Shown: positions 52,601 through 57,650 of the stretch, piece after piece
How the letters are laid out: each line of letters begins with the position of its first letter
How positions within the stretch are numbered: the stretch's first letter is position 1
DNA from: Owenia fusiformis
Taxonomy: Eukaryota > Annelida > Polychaeta > Sabellida > Oweniidae
Reading direction: 5' to 3'
DNA: 64,000 nt
Assembly (NCBI GenBank): GCA_903813345.2
Contig: CAIIXF020000007.1
Span: forward strand, 9,865,730-9,929,729
Notes under the pieces: model-generated
Seen by the model: the letters and a program-made list of their open reading frames with translations, nothing else
Told to the model about the DNA's origin: nothing
Database searches by the model: none
Translations under genes and position numbers: made by a program

Positions 52601-55600
52601 AGTTAATAAATAATCCAAAAGGGTATTTCCAGTTGCAAAACTTATGGAGGGAGTGTACTTTTACCTCTGCTGTCTGTCTGTTGTCTATAGCTCCCAGAAT
52701 GGCATGCAGCGATCCAATATTATACAAGATACATCCCTGCTCAAACTTTACATCAGCAACTGTCACAGGCCTACCAGTGTATATGTCATCCCTAAAAGGA
52801 TAGAGTTAAACATGTATATTTATCTCTTTAGAGAAACAAGTTAAAAGTCTGGCATGACAATAAGAATGTTAAGTACAAGGCATGACAATGATAATTCACA
52901 GTATTGGTGTGATTAAATGGAAAACATGACAAAATGTCACCATCTGCTTGCAATTACAAAACTGTAACGATTTGTTACAGGCAGTGATGCCATATCAGAA
53001 TCCCAGTCACAAAATTGCTGGCTTGACATTGTCTCTTTAAAAAACGAAATAATTTGGAAGATTTCAATGAAACCGTTGAAGTTTATTAAAGTGTTAGGAA
53101 TTTGTCTTAAGCAGCGACTAGATGTTCATATCATGAAACTCCATACAGCTGGTCATTATACAGGACAAACTCAATTTGTATGAAAAACATGCTATCAGTG
53201 CCATAATGTCATTATGACCAGCTGAGGCCCCATTATCACCGTATTGTATCTCTAGAATGCAAGAGAATGACTCAACAATACAACTGTTTGCAATTGAACT
53301 TGATGTAGTTATTTGTCTTGCATAGCCTTCTGAAAATATCAGTCAAAGATAGAGGTTTCTGGACCCATCCTTAATTAAAGCTTAGTTTTGCAGTCCATAT
53401 AATCCTCCCATCCATGTTTTAACATAAAAAATCATCCCTTTTGCCTCATAAAATCACCTTTTACTTCCCAACTGCCACTATATACTAAATAGAATAAGAG
53501 AAAATCAGAGAAATTTTGGATTTTTGGATGACACTAACTCCAGTTAGTATTATACTGCTGCGAACAACTGATCTAGAATTTCGTGAAAAAATATGAAAGG
53601 GTGGCTAGATGGAATGAACACTCACCATGTAAAATGAACAGCACAGTCCCCTCCATCTCCCATAGGGAACCTTGATTGCAGGTTCTGGAGCTGGCAGAAG
53701 TAACGCTTCAATGTCTTGCATCCTACAAAGTCTTGTGAGATACGTGTTGCGCTCTAAAAATTAAATGAGACATTTTTATGATGATGGTCATGAATGTACG
53801 AGAGTGCATATTGTGAGGAATTATGCAAGTAAATATCATTTTTGTAACAGCTAAATAGCAACAAATAAAGTTAATAAAATTACATCACTAAGCAGTGGCA
53901 CAAATTACCTGACGTAAATTATCTAGCTCTGTGCACTCATTGCTGTATTCTGATGGATCTTCATTGTAATGGCTCCGTATGTACTGAAATAAATTGGAAA
54001 TAGTATAAGAAAATCATTAACCTTTCTTGAAAGAATCCTTTCTGTTCAGACAATAACCTAATGTATCCGCTTTAATTAGTGCTTGGGATAATGACATGGA
54101 TTGTTGTTGGAACGTTTATGGTATTGATCGCTAATTGCATGGGGGGAGGGTTCGAGGAGAAGGGTAGGGGGTATAAATCATGGGCGTAGCGCCCAGTACG
54201 CTGGGAACGCACAGGCATACCAGATGGTTGCAAATTCGCTCCAAATACAACCAAATTTGAAAATTTTCCTGGGGGAGAACCCCAAGACCCCCTGAATGCT
54301 CGTTTTTTGATTCACTCAACTCTTGTTCCTGTGGTCGTGGCATACTACTTAGAAAAATAACGCTACGCCCATGTAAATGCTAGTATAAATGTTAGATTCA
54401 TTGTCCGTGCAAAAATAGTCATCTTTCTTTCTGAGAGTGGTGTTAGTTCCCAGCCTTGGATTCGTTGAACTTTAAGAAAATTTTAGATTTGACTGACATA
54501 ACGAAAAAGTGATGTGGATTTTTTTGTCCATGTCAACATAAAATGTAATAACTTCACGATTTAGATTTTAACCACCGAATTCAATGTAGGTCCAGGCCTC
54601 AACACTCGCATTTTTTGCCTGGTGCGAAAATAACTAACTGGCCAATTTTGGGGTAGTTATTTGCTTCTGTCAGGTAGTTCTATATAAAATGATGTTATAA
54701 AATTTTAAATATAAATACACCCAGCATATAATGTTTATCTTGTGCCAGTGAAGCCTAATAACGCGCCAATGCTCACATTTATGAAAAAATTGACTCACTG
54801 CATTGAAATTCTCTCAAATTAATGCATAACTTCCAACATTCCAACATCCAAAAATTTGGAGAGTTTAAAAGCTATTGGAGGGTAGTGCACCTAAAGCAGT
54901 TATACATTGATTATGTTGGAGGAGACTGTACCTATTGCAATTGTTTAAAAATTTTGGAAGGGAGTGCACCTATTATAATTGTTTCCAAACTTTTGGAGTG
55001 AGTGTACCTACTACATTTCTTTCCAAACTTTTTAGGGGAGTGTTCCTTTATAATTGTTTCCAATATCCATACTTTTAGAGGGAAGAATACCTACTACAAT
55101 TGTTTCCAAACTTTCGGGAGGGGAATTTACCTATTAAAGTTGTTTCCAAACTCTTGGAGGGGAGTGTGCATATAACGATTATATAGTATATTATGTTGGA
55201 GGGGACTTAAAGCTGGACTACGCTCCGAAACGCAATCTTGGGTTGTTTCGGGGGTGAACTTTATCATTTTGAGCTTAATGAAAGATTATAGAATGATGAA
55301 CAAATGGGGCAAATCTTGTGTAGAAATACTGACGATAAATGTGTCATTTCAAAGATTTTTCATTGAATTTGCTTCGATCGGTGCCGGCGATATGATTTTG
55401 GAAAGGTTTCTAAATGAAGAACGTGACGTCACTTCCGAATCATAGCATTCAAAATGAGTAGCGTTTAATTACTTCTTCCTTTCATAATAATACGGTGGTG
55501 TAGCGGGTAGAACCCTCGCTGAGCACGCGGGAGGCCCGGGTTCGAATCCCGCATTACCCTTTTTATTTTTTTAACTAAATGATTGTTCTTTGATATTACG

Positions 55601-57650
55601 CAGAAAAAAACAATTTTTATTTACATAAACTTTATATTAGAGCTTGAAAATGTAAAAACAATATATGTCAACATATTGCGTTTTGGAGCGATGTGCAGGT
55701 TTAAACTAGATTGCAATTGTTTAAAAACTTTTGAAGGGGAGTCTAGCTATTTCATTTCAAGGGTTTCATTAGCAACAGGCAACAGGCGATTTTCATGTTG
55801 ATTTCACAAAATCGCCTGTTGTTTTTTAGGGACGTTTCAAATTTTCCATGTTAAATTAATGATTTCCATTGATTTTGCTTGTTATTTTCATTATTTTCAC
55901 TATTCTAGTGAAACCCTGTGACCAAACTTTTAAGGGGAGTGTACCTTTATATTGTTTCGAAACTTTAAGAGGGGAGTTTACTTTTTACAACTGTACACCC
56001 ACAAAGATTTTCTATTGAGAGTTTCAAAAATAGCCCTCCAATAGCTTTAAACTCTCCAAATTTTGGGATTTTGGAAGTTATGCATTAATTTGAGAGAACT
56101 TCAATGCAGTGAGTCAAATTTTTTTCATAAATGTGCGCATCAGCGCATTATTAGGCTTCATTGGCACAAGATAAACATTATATGCTGGGTATATGCACAG
56201 TCGAAGAGAATGTTCTGGGGAAATTCTTGATTGATATCTTATCTCGTTCGAAGAACGTATTAGACGTCCGTGGGTATATGTTATTTTTAAATATATTATA
56301 TAACATCATTTTATATACAAATACCTGACAGAGGCAAATAACTACCTGAAAATTGGCCATGTAAAAGTTATTTTGAGGCCTGTGTCATATCATTTCCTTA
56401 TTTTTCAGGATCAAAGTTGTCAAAATCTTGGTCAACATGTGTTGCATCACAGGCAATGGAACATAGAAATAACCCCCCCCCCACTCTCTATATATAAGTA
56501 AAATAAATTTTATTATTATATACCCAATATGTAACACTAATCCTGATTGGTCAATACCTAGTCACGTGTTCCGAAATAGATTTACTATTTCCCTCGGAAA
56601 GTTATATTCCCTCAAATGTGACGTCAGCGGGAATATACATTTGAACTATTGCCCGCTGACGTCACAATTGCAAGCTCTATTACCCTTGGAAACGTCTGCT
56701 CATCATCACTGCGCAGACGAAAAACAGAAAAATGGAGGATGAGAACAAACACAAATCAACTCCGTTCACCATGACAGACGTGCGTGAACGATACAATATA
56801 AGCAACGTGTATAAAGTTCCCTAAGCTCAATACGTCTGTGTAATTTCAAGTGTTATGATAATCTATTCCGCGTGTTAAACGCGATTGAATTTGTCAAGTG
56901 AGAGTCTCAGAGGCAAAAATTTCTGTTGAGCATCTGATGACGTCACAGCTTATAATGCTAACAATGGACCCGGGGAGGGGGCTTTCTAAGCCTTTTTGGC
57001 CTTCGCAGAGGAAACGGGACAAGAGTCAGTATAGGGTATATAATAAAACAAATAGTGACTGCCTAATTTCGAGCAATAGTGTAAATGATTTCCCCTTGGG
57101 AATATCCTCTACAATATACTATTCCCTCAGCCTGCGGCTTCGGGAATAGTACATTGTAGAGGATATTCCCTCGGGGAAATAATTTACACTATTGCCCTCA
57201 ATGGCAGTCACTATTTGTATACTTATATATAGAGAGTGGGGGGGGGGATTATTTCTATGTTCCATTGCCTGTGTGTTGCATTGTATCGATATGAGCTTAG
57301 CTGTGCAGAGATTAGAGTTATTAGCTCTATAAGTCTATTAGACACATTAAAATAGTAAATATACTGTAACACTTTTAGAACTAGGACTAAAAGGCTGAGT
57401 AGAAATTGCTTGTTGATAAACAAAAAAAAATTAAAAAAAGGTCACGCAAAAATGAATCATTCACCTTTTATTTGCTGTTTTCTTGATAACAAAGCGCGCA
57501 ATCATATCAAACAAGTCGATTGAACAAAACATCAGATACCCATCAAAAATAAAAATCCATTACCTGTTTCAAAACTGAGCTATATTCCGTGTATTCTGAG
57601 CTTATTTTCAGCTCGAATGCCACCATCGGCATCCGCGGAACTGCCTCCAT
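10094..57650 (-). CDS. PTPN23: PTPN23 / HD-PTP, complete 23-exon gene
   Basis: HD-PTP is a cytosolic/endosomal ESCRT adaptor for multivesicular-body sorting. Coding exons (minus strand, 5' to 3'): 57650-57564, 53983-53909, 53753-53626, 52791-52665, 51658-51527, 51243-51082, 50585-50427, 50189-50131, 49723-49644, 49452-49272, 48844-48702, 48346-48255, 48068-47870, 47632-47472, 46929-43069, 42693-42597, 42237-42173, 41826-41689, 41191-41060, 40570-40518, 40177-40073, 33489-33290, 10680-10094. All junctions are GT-AG and every phase agrees, giving 7023 nt, about 2340 residues (vertebrate forms about 1640). The start MEAVPRMPM and the tail ([10 protein letters not shown]) match family termini. 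Domain order: Bro1, V, Pro/Gln-rich, PTP, tail. The extra length is mostly in the Pro/Gln-rich exon. Introns 21 and 22 carry seven + strand genes. Confidence 0.93.
10681..11319. other. PTPN23 intron 22 start / upstream region of gene A
   Basis: No exon was seen. Being directly 5' of gene A, this is where its promoter would be expected. I recognise no definite core promoter element. Confidence 0.4.
11320..16049 (+). CDS. Gene A: secreted serine protease-VWA protein
   Basis: Exons 11320-11398, 13496-13536, 13752-13867, 14224-14798, 15112-15204, 15424-16049 give 1530 nt, 509 residues, in full phase. Layout: signal peptide ([10 protein letters not shown]...), short basic propeptide, cleavage at VKR/IIEPN, trypsin-fold domain (about 37-268), two-Cys linker (271-301), VWA domain (302-509). 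The catalytic triad is present: His in LTAAHC, Asp in PDLALVRL, Ser in GKGDSGGP. The S1-pocket base is not Asp (TNILGKGDS), so trypsin-like specificity is unlikely. The VWA keeps its metal site: DMSGS, the Thr of QSNTGKVL, the Asp of FHDGVLF. AATAAA lies at 16073. The order protease-then-VWA is the reverse of complement factor B/C2. It lies inside PTPN23 intron 22. Function is unknown; haemolymph protease is inference. Confidence 0.87.
11436..11880. other. Intron 1 of gene A, upstream part; probable repeat
   Basis: Non-coding. It has paired palindromic CACGTG-containing motifs (GGCCACGTGGGGACC and ATCACGTGGGGGCC) and no frame. It may be an unclassified MITE; ends were not defined. Confidence 0.3.
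11901..13120 (+). mobile_element. Tandem-core repeat element, copy 2 (pearl/HINE-like)
   Basis: Longest copy of the family, lying in gene A intron 1. The left end has GGCACAGGACGTGAACGAG and ATCACACCATC (11924-11934). About six to seven 145-bp tandem units run from about 12000 to 12960. A GATCACGACCAC microsatellite (about 13029-13083) follows, then the inverse motif GATGGTGTGAT (13106-13116). Because 145 is 3x48+1, each successive unit reads in a shifted frame; this produces a ladder of false minus-strand frames. Confidence 0.8.
16660..17261 (+). promoter_or_regulatory. Conserved block upstream of the VWA-gene signal exons
   Basis: The same sequence precedes the signal exons of several genes: here (gene B), about 18740-19490 (C, partly repeated three times), 23570-24164 (D), 26590-26935 (E) and 30750-31318 (F). 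Shared motifs include CCTTCACATTGGTAA, TTCAAG/CTAACCTG, TGTTAAAGAAATAAA and ATTGAACAAAGGTTTACAG just before the start codon. It is best read as shared promoter plus 5' UTR duplicated with the genes. No specific transcription-factor site is claimed. Confidence 0.5.
17262..18394 (+). CDS. Gene B: secreted VWA-only protein
   Basis: Two exons, 17262-17322 (signal peptide [10 protein letters not shown]...) and 17784-18394, join in phase 1 to give 223 residues. The mature protein is a single VWA domain starting [13 protein letters not shown]. The metal-site pattern is kept: D-K-S-A-S, the Thr in [10 protein letters not shown], the Asp in FYDGVLF. Polyadenylation hexamer at 18411. The intron holds a truncated tandem-core element. 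The protein has no protease exons and would be secreted, perhaps as a ligand-binding partner of proteins like A and C (inference). Start chosen because every paralogue shares the MILNI-type signal exon. Confidence 0.85.
17341..17672 (+). mobile_element. Tandem-core repeat element, 5'-truncated copy 3
   Basis: This holds one full 145-bp core unit and part of another, a short GATCACGACCAC run (about 17608-17637) and the terminal motif GATGATGTGAT (17659-17669), one base different from copies 1 and 2. The left flank of the family is missing. It sits in the gene B intron, and gene D, its duplicated partner, lacks it, so insertion came after the block duplication or was lost from D. Confidence 0.7.
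19493..22701 (+). CDS. Gene C: serine protease-VWA paralogue, signal exon frameshifted
   Basis: Exons parallel gene A: 20106-20146, 20479-20600, 20904-21472, 21767-21856, 22076-22701, all phase-compatible and open. Protease domain: cleavage site VKR/IIKPN, His in LTAAHC, Asp in PDLALVRL, Ser in GKGDSGGP, S1 base again not Asp. The VWA has DMSGS, the Thr in QSNTGKVL and the Asp in FHDGVLF. AATAAA at 22725. The expected signal exon (19493-19548) is 56 nt against 61 in B and D: five bases are missing near its 3' end, so splicing to exon 2 or straight to the VWA exon hits a stop. Either C uses another first exon, or it lost secretion and is decaying. Introns are nearly identical to those of A. 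Confidence 0.75.
20910..24240 (+). repeat. Second copy of the A-B block (segmental duplication)
   Basis: From protease exon 4 through the VWA exon, the 3' flank and the next signal exon, this stretch parallels 14250-17330 with very high identity, introns and intergenic sequence included (compare 14811-15240 with 21485-21905). The offset is about 6.65 kb at the VWA exons and about 6.9 kb at the following signal exons. The difference is a 250-bp segment at about 23315-23570. Confidence 0.85.
23315..23570. other. About 250 bp present only in the C-D block
   Basis: The A-B block reads ...GAGATAACAG directly into TGCAGGTTTAATT; here about 250 bp separates the two. The right border AGCGATGTGCAGGTTT also appears at 55688, inside another repeat, hinting at mobile sequence. 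It could be an insertion here or a deletion in A-B. Confidence 0.5.
24165..25359 (+). CDS. Gene D: secreted VWA-only protein
   Basis: Exons 24165-24225 (signal peptide [10 protein letters not shown]...) and 24758-25359 join in phase 1, giving 220 residues. The VWA domain begins [13 protein letters not shown]. Metal-site residues are complete: D-T-S-G-S, the Thr in [10 protein letters not shown], the Asp in FYDGVLF. AATAAA at 25383. It is the duplication partner of gene B by position and upstream sequence, though its C-terminal part ([15 protein letters not shown]) is closer to E, which suggests gene conversion between paralogues. Confidence 0.86.
25690..26110 (+). mobile_element. LINE reverse-transcriptase relic
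   Basis: Fragments of a non-LTR reverse transcriptase are readable across frames: FLLYINDM (about 25730-25755), an FA/TxDTSVY-like stretch, and KHLGLI near 25985-26003, in the right order and spacing. Stops and frame changes throughout show a dead 5'-truncated copy. The clade (CR1/jockey-like) is uncertain. Confidence 0.65.
26205..26480 (+). pseudogene. VWA-domain relic
   Basis: A decayed 3' half of a VWA exon. It has REEVI-like and [14 protein letters not shown] segments, then an Asp/Glu-rich tail resembling DVFPSxGGN...NKDEVAEAI. Several in-frame stops. No signal exon belongs to it. Confidence 0.7.
26936..28726 (+). CDS. Gene E: secreted VWA-only protein
   Basis: Exons 26936-27002 (signal peptide [13 protein letters not shown]...) and 28113-28726, phase 1, 226 residues. 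The signal exon carries six extra bases compared with B and D, keeping frame. The VWA starts [13 protein letters not shown]; the Thr in [10 protein letters not shown] and the Asp in FYDGVLF complete the metal site. AATAAA at 28750. Closest to gene F within the cluster (shared [14 protein letters not shown] and ELERW/EVDRW segments). Confidence 0.86.
29145..29345 (+). repeat. Dispersed repeat shared with 58185-58390
   Basis: The segment containing GTGTTATGGTCTCAGATTG and ATATTGGTACTTGA recurs at 58185-58390 in the same orientation with similar flanks for about 200 bp. It may be the end of an unidentified retroelement. Confidence 0.6.
29650..29820 (+). pseudogene. VWA-domain relic
   Basis: Short matches to the VWA exon occur in order: YFELRKEV (paralogues FELSKEV) and a region matching LFYDG...[15 protein letters not shown] with stops and deletions. 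A fragment of an extra VWA copy between E and F. Confidence 0.55.
29865..30310 (+). repeat. Tandem repeat of about 133 bp, three copies
   Basis: Repeated unit with GAGTTATCAAAGATTA, AAAATGGCAGCCATTTTGAA and CTAACAGAGCTACTGTG. A related degenerate unit lies at about 60820-60980. It resembles the core of a tandem-core element that has lost its ends. Confidence 0.65.
30311..30749. other. Spacer, nothing recognised
   Basis: AT-rich, no gene or repeat structure recognised upstream of the conserved block of gene F. Confidence 0.5.
31319..32495 (+). CDS. Gene F: secreted VWA-only protein
   Basis: Exons 31319-31397 (signal peptide [10 protein letters not shown]..., then GGDVVPN) and 31882-32495, phase 1, 230 residues. 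The signal exon uses the longer form seen in gene A (79 nt), with the donor 18 nt further on than in B and D. The VWA metal site is complete (DKSGS, the Thr in [10 protein letters not shown], the Asp in FYDGVLHP). AATAAA at 32530. Last gene before PTPN23 exon 22. The sequence diverges at the C-terminus ([13 protein letters not shown]), suggesting an older copy. Confidence 0.86.
32536..33289. other. End of PTPN23 intron 22, nothing recognised
   Basis: AT-rich sequence between the gene F polyadenylation signal and the PTPN23 exon 22 donor. No further feature was seen. Confidence 0.5.
33290..42693 (-). CDS. PTPN23: PTPN23 PTP-domain exons 16-22, catalytically degenerate
   Basis: Seven exons (42693-42597, 42237-42173, 41826-41689, 41191-41060, 40570-40518, 40177-40073, 33489-33290) encode about residues 1883-2145. 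Conserved PTP marks: [24 protein letters not shown], and the P-loop split between the last two exons (VHC / STGSGRCG). The nucleophile Cys and the P-loop Arg remain. However, the general-acid Asp of WPD is replaced (GWPSSGLP), the residue after the P-loop Arg-is Cys rather than Thr, and both Q-loop glutamines are missing ([12 protein letters not shown]). Vertebrate HD-PTP also lacks the WPD Asp, so weak or absent phosphatase activity is probably ancestral. Intron 21 between the two P-loop exons contains gene G. Confidence 0.9.
33773..35778 (+). mobile_element. Large tandem-core element, ~600-bp units with 13-bp inverted ends
   Basis: The ends ATCGCACTTTGAA (33773-33785) and TTCAAAGTGCGAT (35766-35778) are perfect inverses. 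The left end also forms a hairpin (GCACTTTGAAAAAGTGC). A GGGC-rich microsatellite follows (about 33819-33842), then about three tandem units of roughly 600 bp. Each unit contains CAAATTGACCAAA, GGTGGCCATTTTGAATTT and CTAGGTCACAAATGATG. Reverse-oriented fragments of the family lie at 7190-7400 and 49865-50000. Non-coding; family type (pearl/Helentron-associated) is inference. Confidence 0.8.
36127..39639 (+). CDS. Gene G: Cys-rich/pacifastin modules-trypsin-TSP1 mosaic protease
   Basis: Two exons, 36127-37612 and 38513-39639, join in phase 1 to give 870 residues. Order: signal peptide; alternating Cys modules in one 1.49-kb exon, comprising four CxxxxxKCS...CPxxYxCS...CC units, two CP.GY.C...MCC units and four pacifastin-like units (QCNTCxCG..GKIECT) plus one divergent; a TSP1-like Cys segment; trypsin domain (IITGGDE start, TAAHC, NDIAII, GDSGGP, Asp at the S1 base in GKDSCFGDS); C-terminal TSP1 repeat ([17 protein letters not shown]). 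Pacifastin domains inhibit serine proteases, so enzyme and inhibitor-like modules share one chain. The residue before IITGG is Ala, not Arg/Lys. AATAAA at 39772. Nested in PTPN23 intron 21. Function unknown; extracellular. Confidence 0.88.
37744..38212. mobile_element. MITE in the gene G intron
   Basis: Terminal inverted repeats ACCGTATTTGCCGTA and TACGGCAAATATGGT bound 469 bp. The similarity continues inward (GGCGCC, TATTAGCGCCC against GGGCGCTAATA). No coding potential. A target duplication is not clear. Confidence 0.75.
38218..38375. repeat. Two-copy 73-bp tandem repeat in the gene G intron
   Basis: ACTGAGATAAT...ATGGTTCTTTATTGTGATTTT occurs twice at 73-bp spacing, directly after the MITE; the second copy has a small insertion (ACAGTGT). 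Confidence 0.7.
43069..46929 (-). CDS. PTPN23: PTPN23 exon 15: end of V domain and Pro/Gln-rich region
   Basis: A single 3861-nt exon coding 1287 residues (about 596-1882). The first about 110 residues finish the coiled V domain. A PTAP motif follows (SRPTAPKPG, about residue 711), the late-domain signature that binds TSG101 in this family. Then come low-complexity tracts: about 17 copies of a heptapeptide GAQQPNM (about 45780-46185), about 20 copies of an AQQPGMPNQ-type unit (about 44990-45590), and a Gln-rich QPQQQ tract (about 44150-44450). The vertebrate equivalent is Pro-rich but far shorter. Opposite-strand frames here are shadows of the repeats. Confidence 0.92.
47472..49452 (-). CDS. 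PTPN23: PTPN23 exons 10-14: Bro1 end and V domain
   Basis: Five exons (49452-49272, 48844-48702, 48346-48255, 48068-47870, 47632-47472), about residues 337-595. Family marks include [20 protein letters not shown] at the Bro1 C-terminus, [40 protein letters not shown] and [11 protein letters not shown]. The V domain is helical and serves as the flexible ligand-binding arm. The spacing and order match vertebrate HD-PTP closely. Confidence 0.9.
49644..57650 (-). CDS. PTPN23: PTPN23 exons 1-9: Bro1 domain
   Basis: Nine exons, about residues 1-336. Start MEAVPRMPM at 57650, then [71 protein letters not shown] and [14 protein letters not shown]. Bro1 domains bind ESCRT-III CHMP4. The start was chosen because the N-terminus matches the family exactly and no upstream in-frame Met with coding character is seen. 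Intron 1 (53984-57563) holds three repeat elements. Confidence 0.92.
49865..50000 (-). repeat. Fragment of the 33773-35778 repeat family
   Basis: Reverse-oriented match to the unit end (CAAAATGGCCATCTTGAA, CCCAGCATGGCCAAAA, TTTTGCATCCGTAAAAATTT) inside a PTPN23 intron. Confidence 0.6.
54179..54373. mobile_element. Small 195-bp element with 13-bp inverted ends
   Basis: CATGGGCGTAGCG (54179) and CGCTACGCCCATG (ending 54373) are perfect inverses. The interior holds CCTGGGGGAGAACCCC and no frame. A short MITE or the 3' end of another repeat; PTPN23 intron 1. Confidence 0.6.
54593..56382. mobile_element. Long foldback element containing minisatellite and tRNA-like core
   Basis: Left (54593-about 54900) and right (about 56030-56382) arms are inverted copies: CAGGCCTCA/TGAGGCCTG ends, GTAGTTATTTGC, TATAATGTTTATCTTGTGCCA, ATGCATAACTTCCAA and TTTAAAAGCTATTGGAG. 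The right arm has about 85 extra bases (56195-56277). Between the arms is an irregular repeat of about 40-50 bp (GTACCTA.TACAATTGTTTCCAAACTTT) and a tRNA-Ala-like sequence with a T-rich tail. No transposase was seen. No clear target duplication. Confidence 0.78.
55494..55558 (+). tRNA. tRNA-Ala(AGC)-like sequence, pseudogene or SINE head
   Basis: A 65-nt sequence beginning GGTGGTGTAGCGGGTAGA and ending GGGTTCGAATCCCGCATTACC less a few bases. The acceptor ends pair (GGTGGTG with CATTACC, two G-U). The anticodon-like stem encloses TGAGCAC, placing AGC at the anticodon, and the T arm is close to canonical with a perfect pol III B box. Against a functional tRNA: it is short, position 33 is G rather than U, and the D arm is reduced. 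A T-rich run follows immediately (pol III terminator-like). It lies inside a foldback element. Confidence 0.5.
56448..57273. mobile_element. TIR element with 8-bp target duplication
   Basis: The ends CACAGGCAATGGAACATAGAAAT and its inverse extend about 55 bp on each side through a poly-C/poly-G run and CACTCTCTATATATA. The direct repeat TGTTGCAT flanks both ends (56440-56447 and 57274-57281), a convincing 8-bp target duplication. The interior is non-coding and palindrome-rich, including TGACGTCA-type sites (56622, 56656) and a large hairpin. An 8-bp duplication suits hAT or P-type transposons; the choice is inference. Confidence 0.82.
57054..57205. repeat. Large imperfect hairpin inside the TIR element
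   Basis: GTGACTGCC...CAATAGTGTAAAT..TTTCCCC..GGGAATATCCTCTACAAT is followed after a short GC-rich loop (CCTCAGCCTGCGGCTTCGG) by its inverse ending GGCAGTCAC. Stem about 65 bp. Confidence 0.75.

Noticed and set aside
55254-55445. + strand frame of 63 codons in the foldback element
   Set aside because: No motif, no splice or start support; lies in a repeat.
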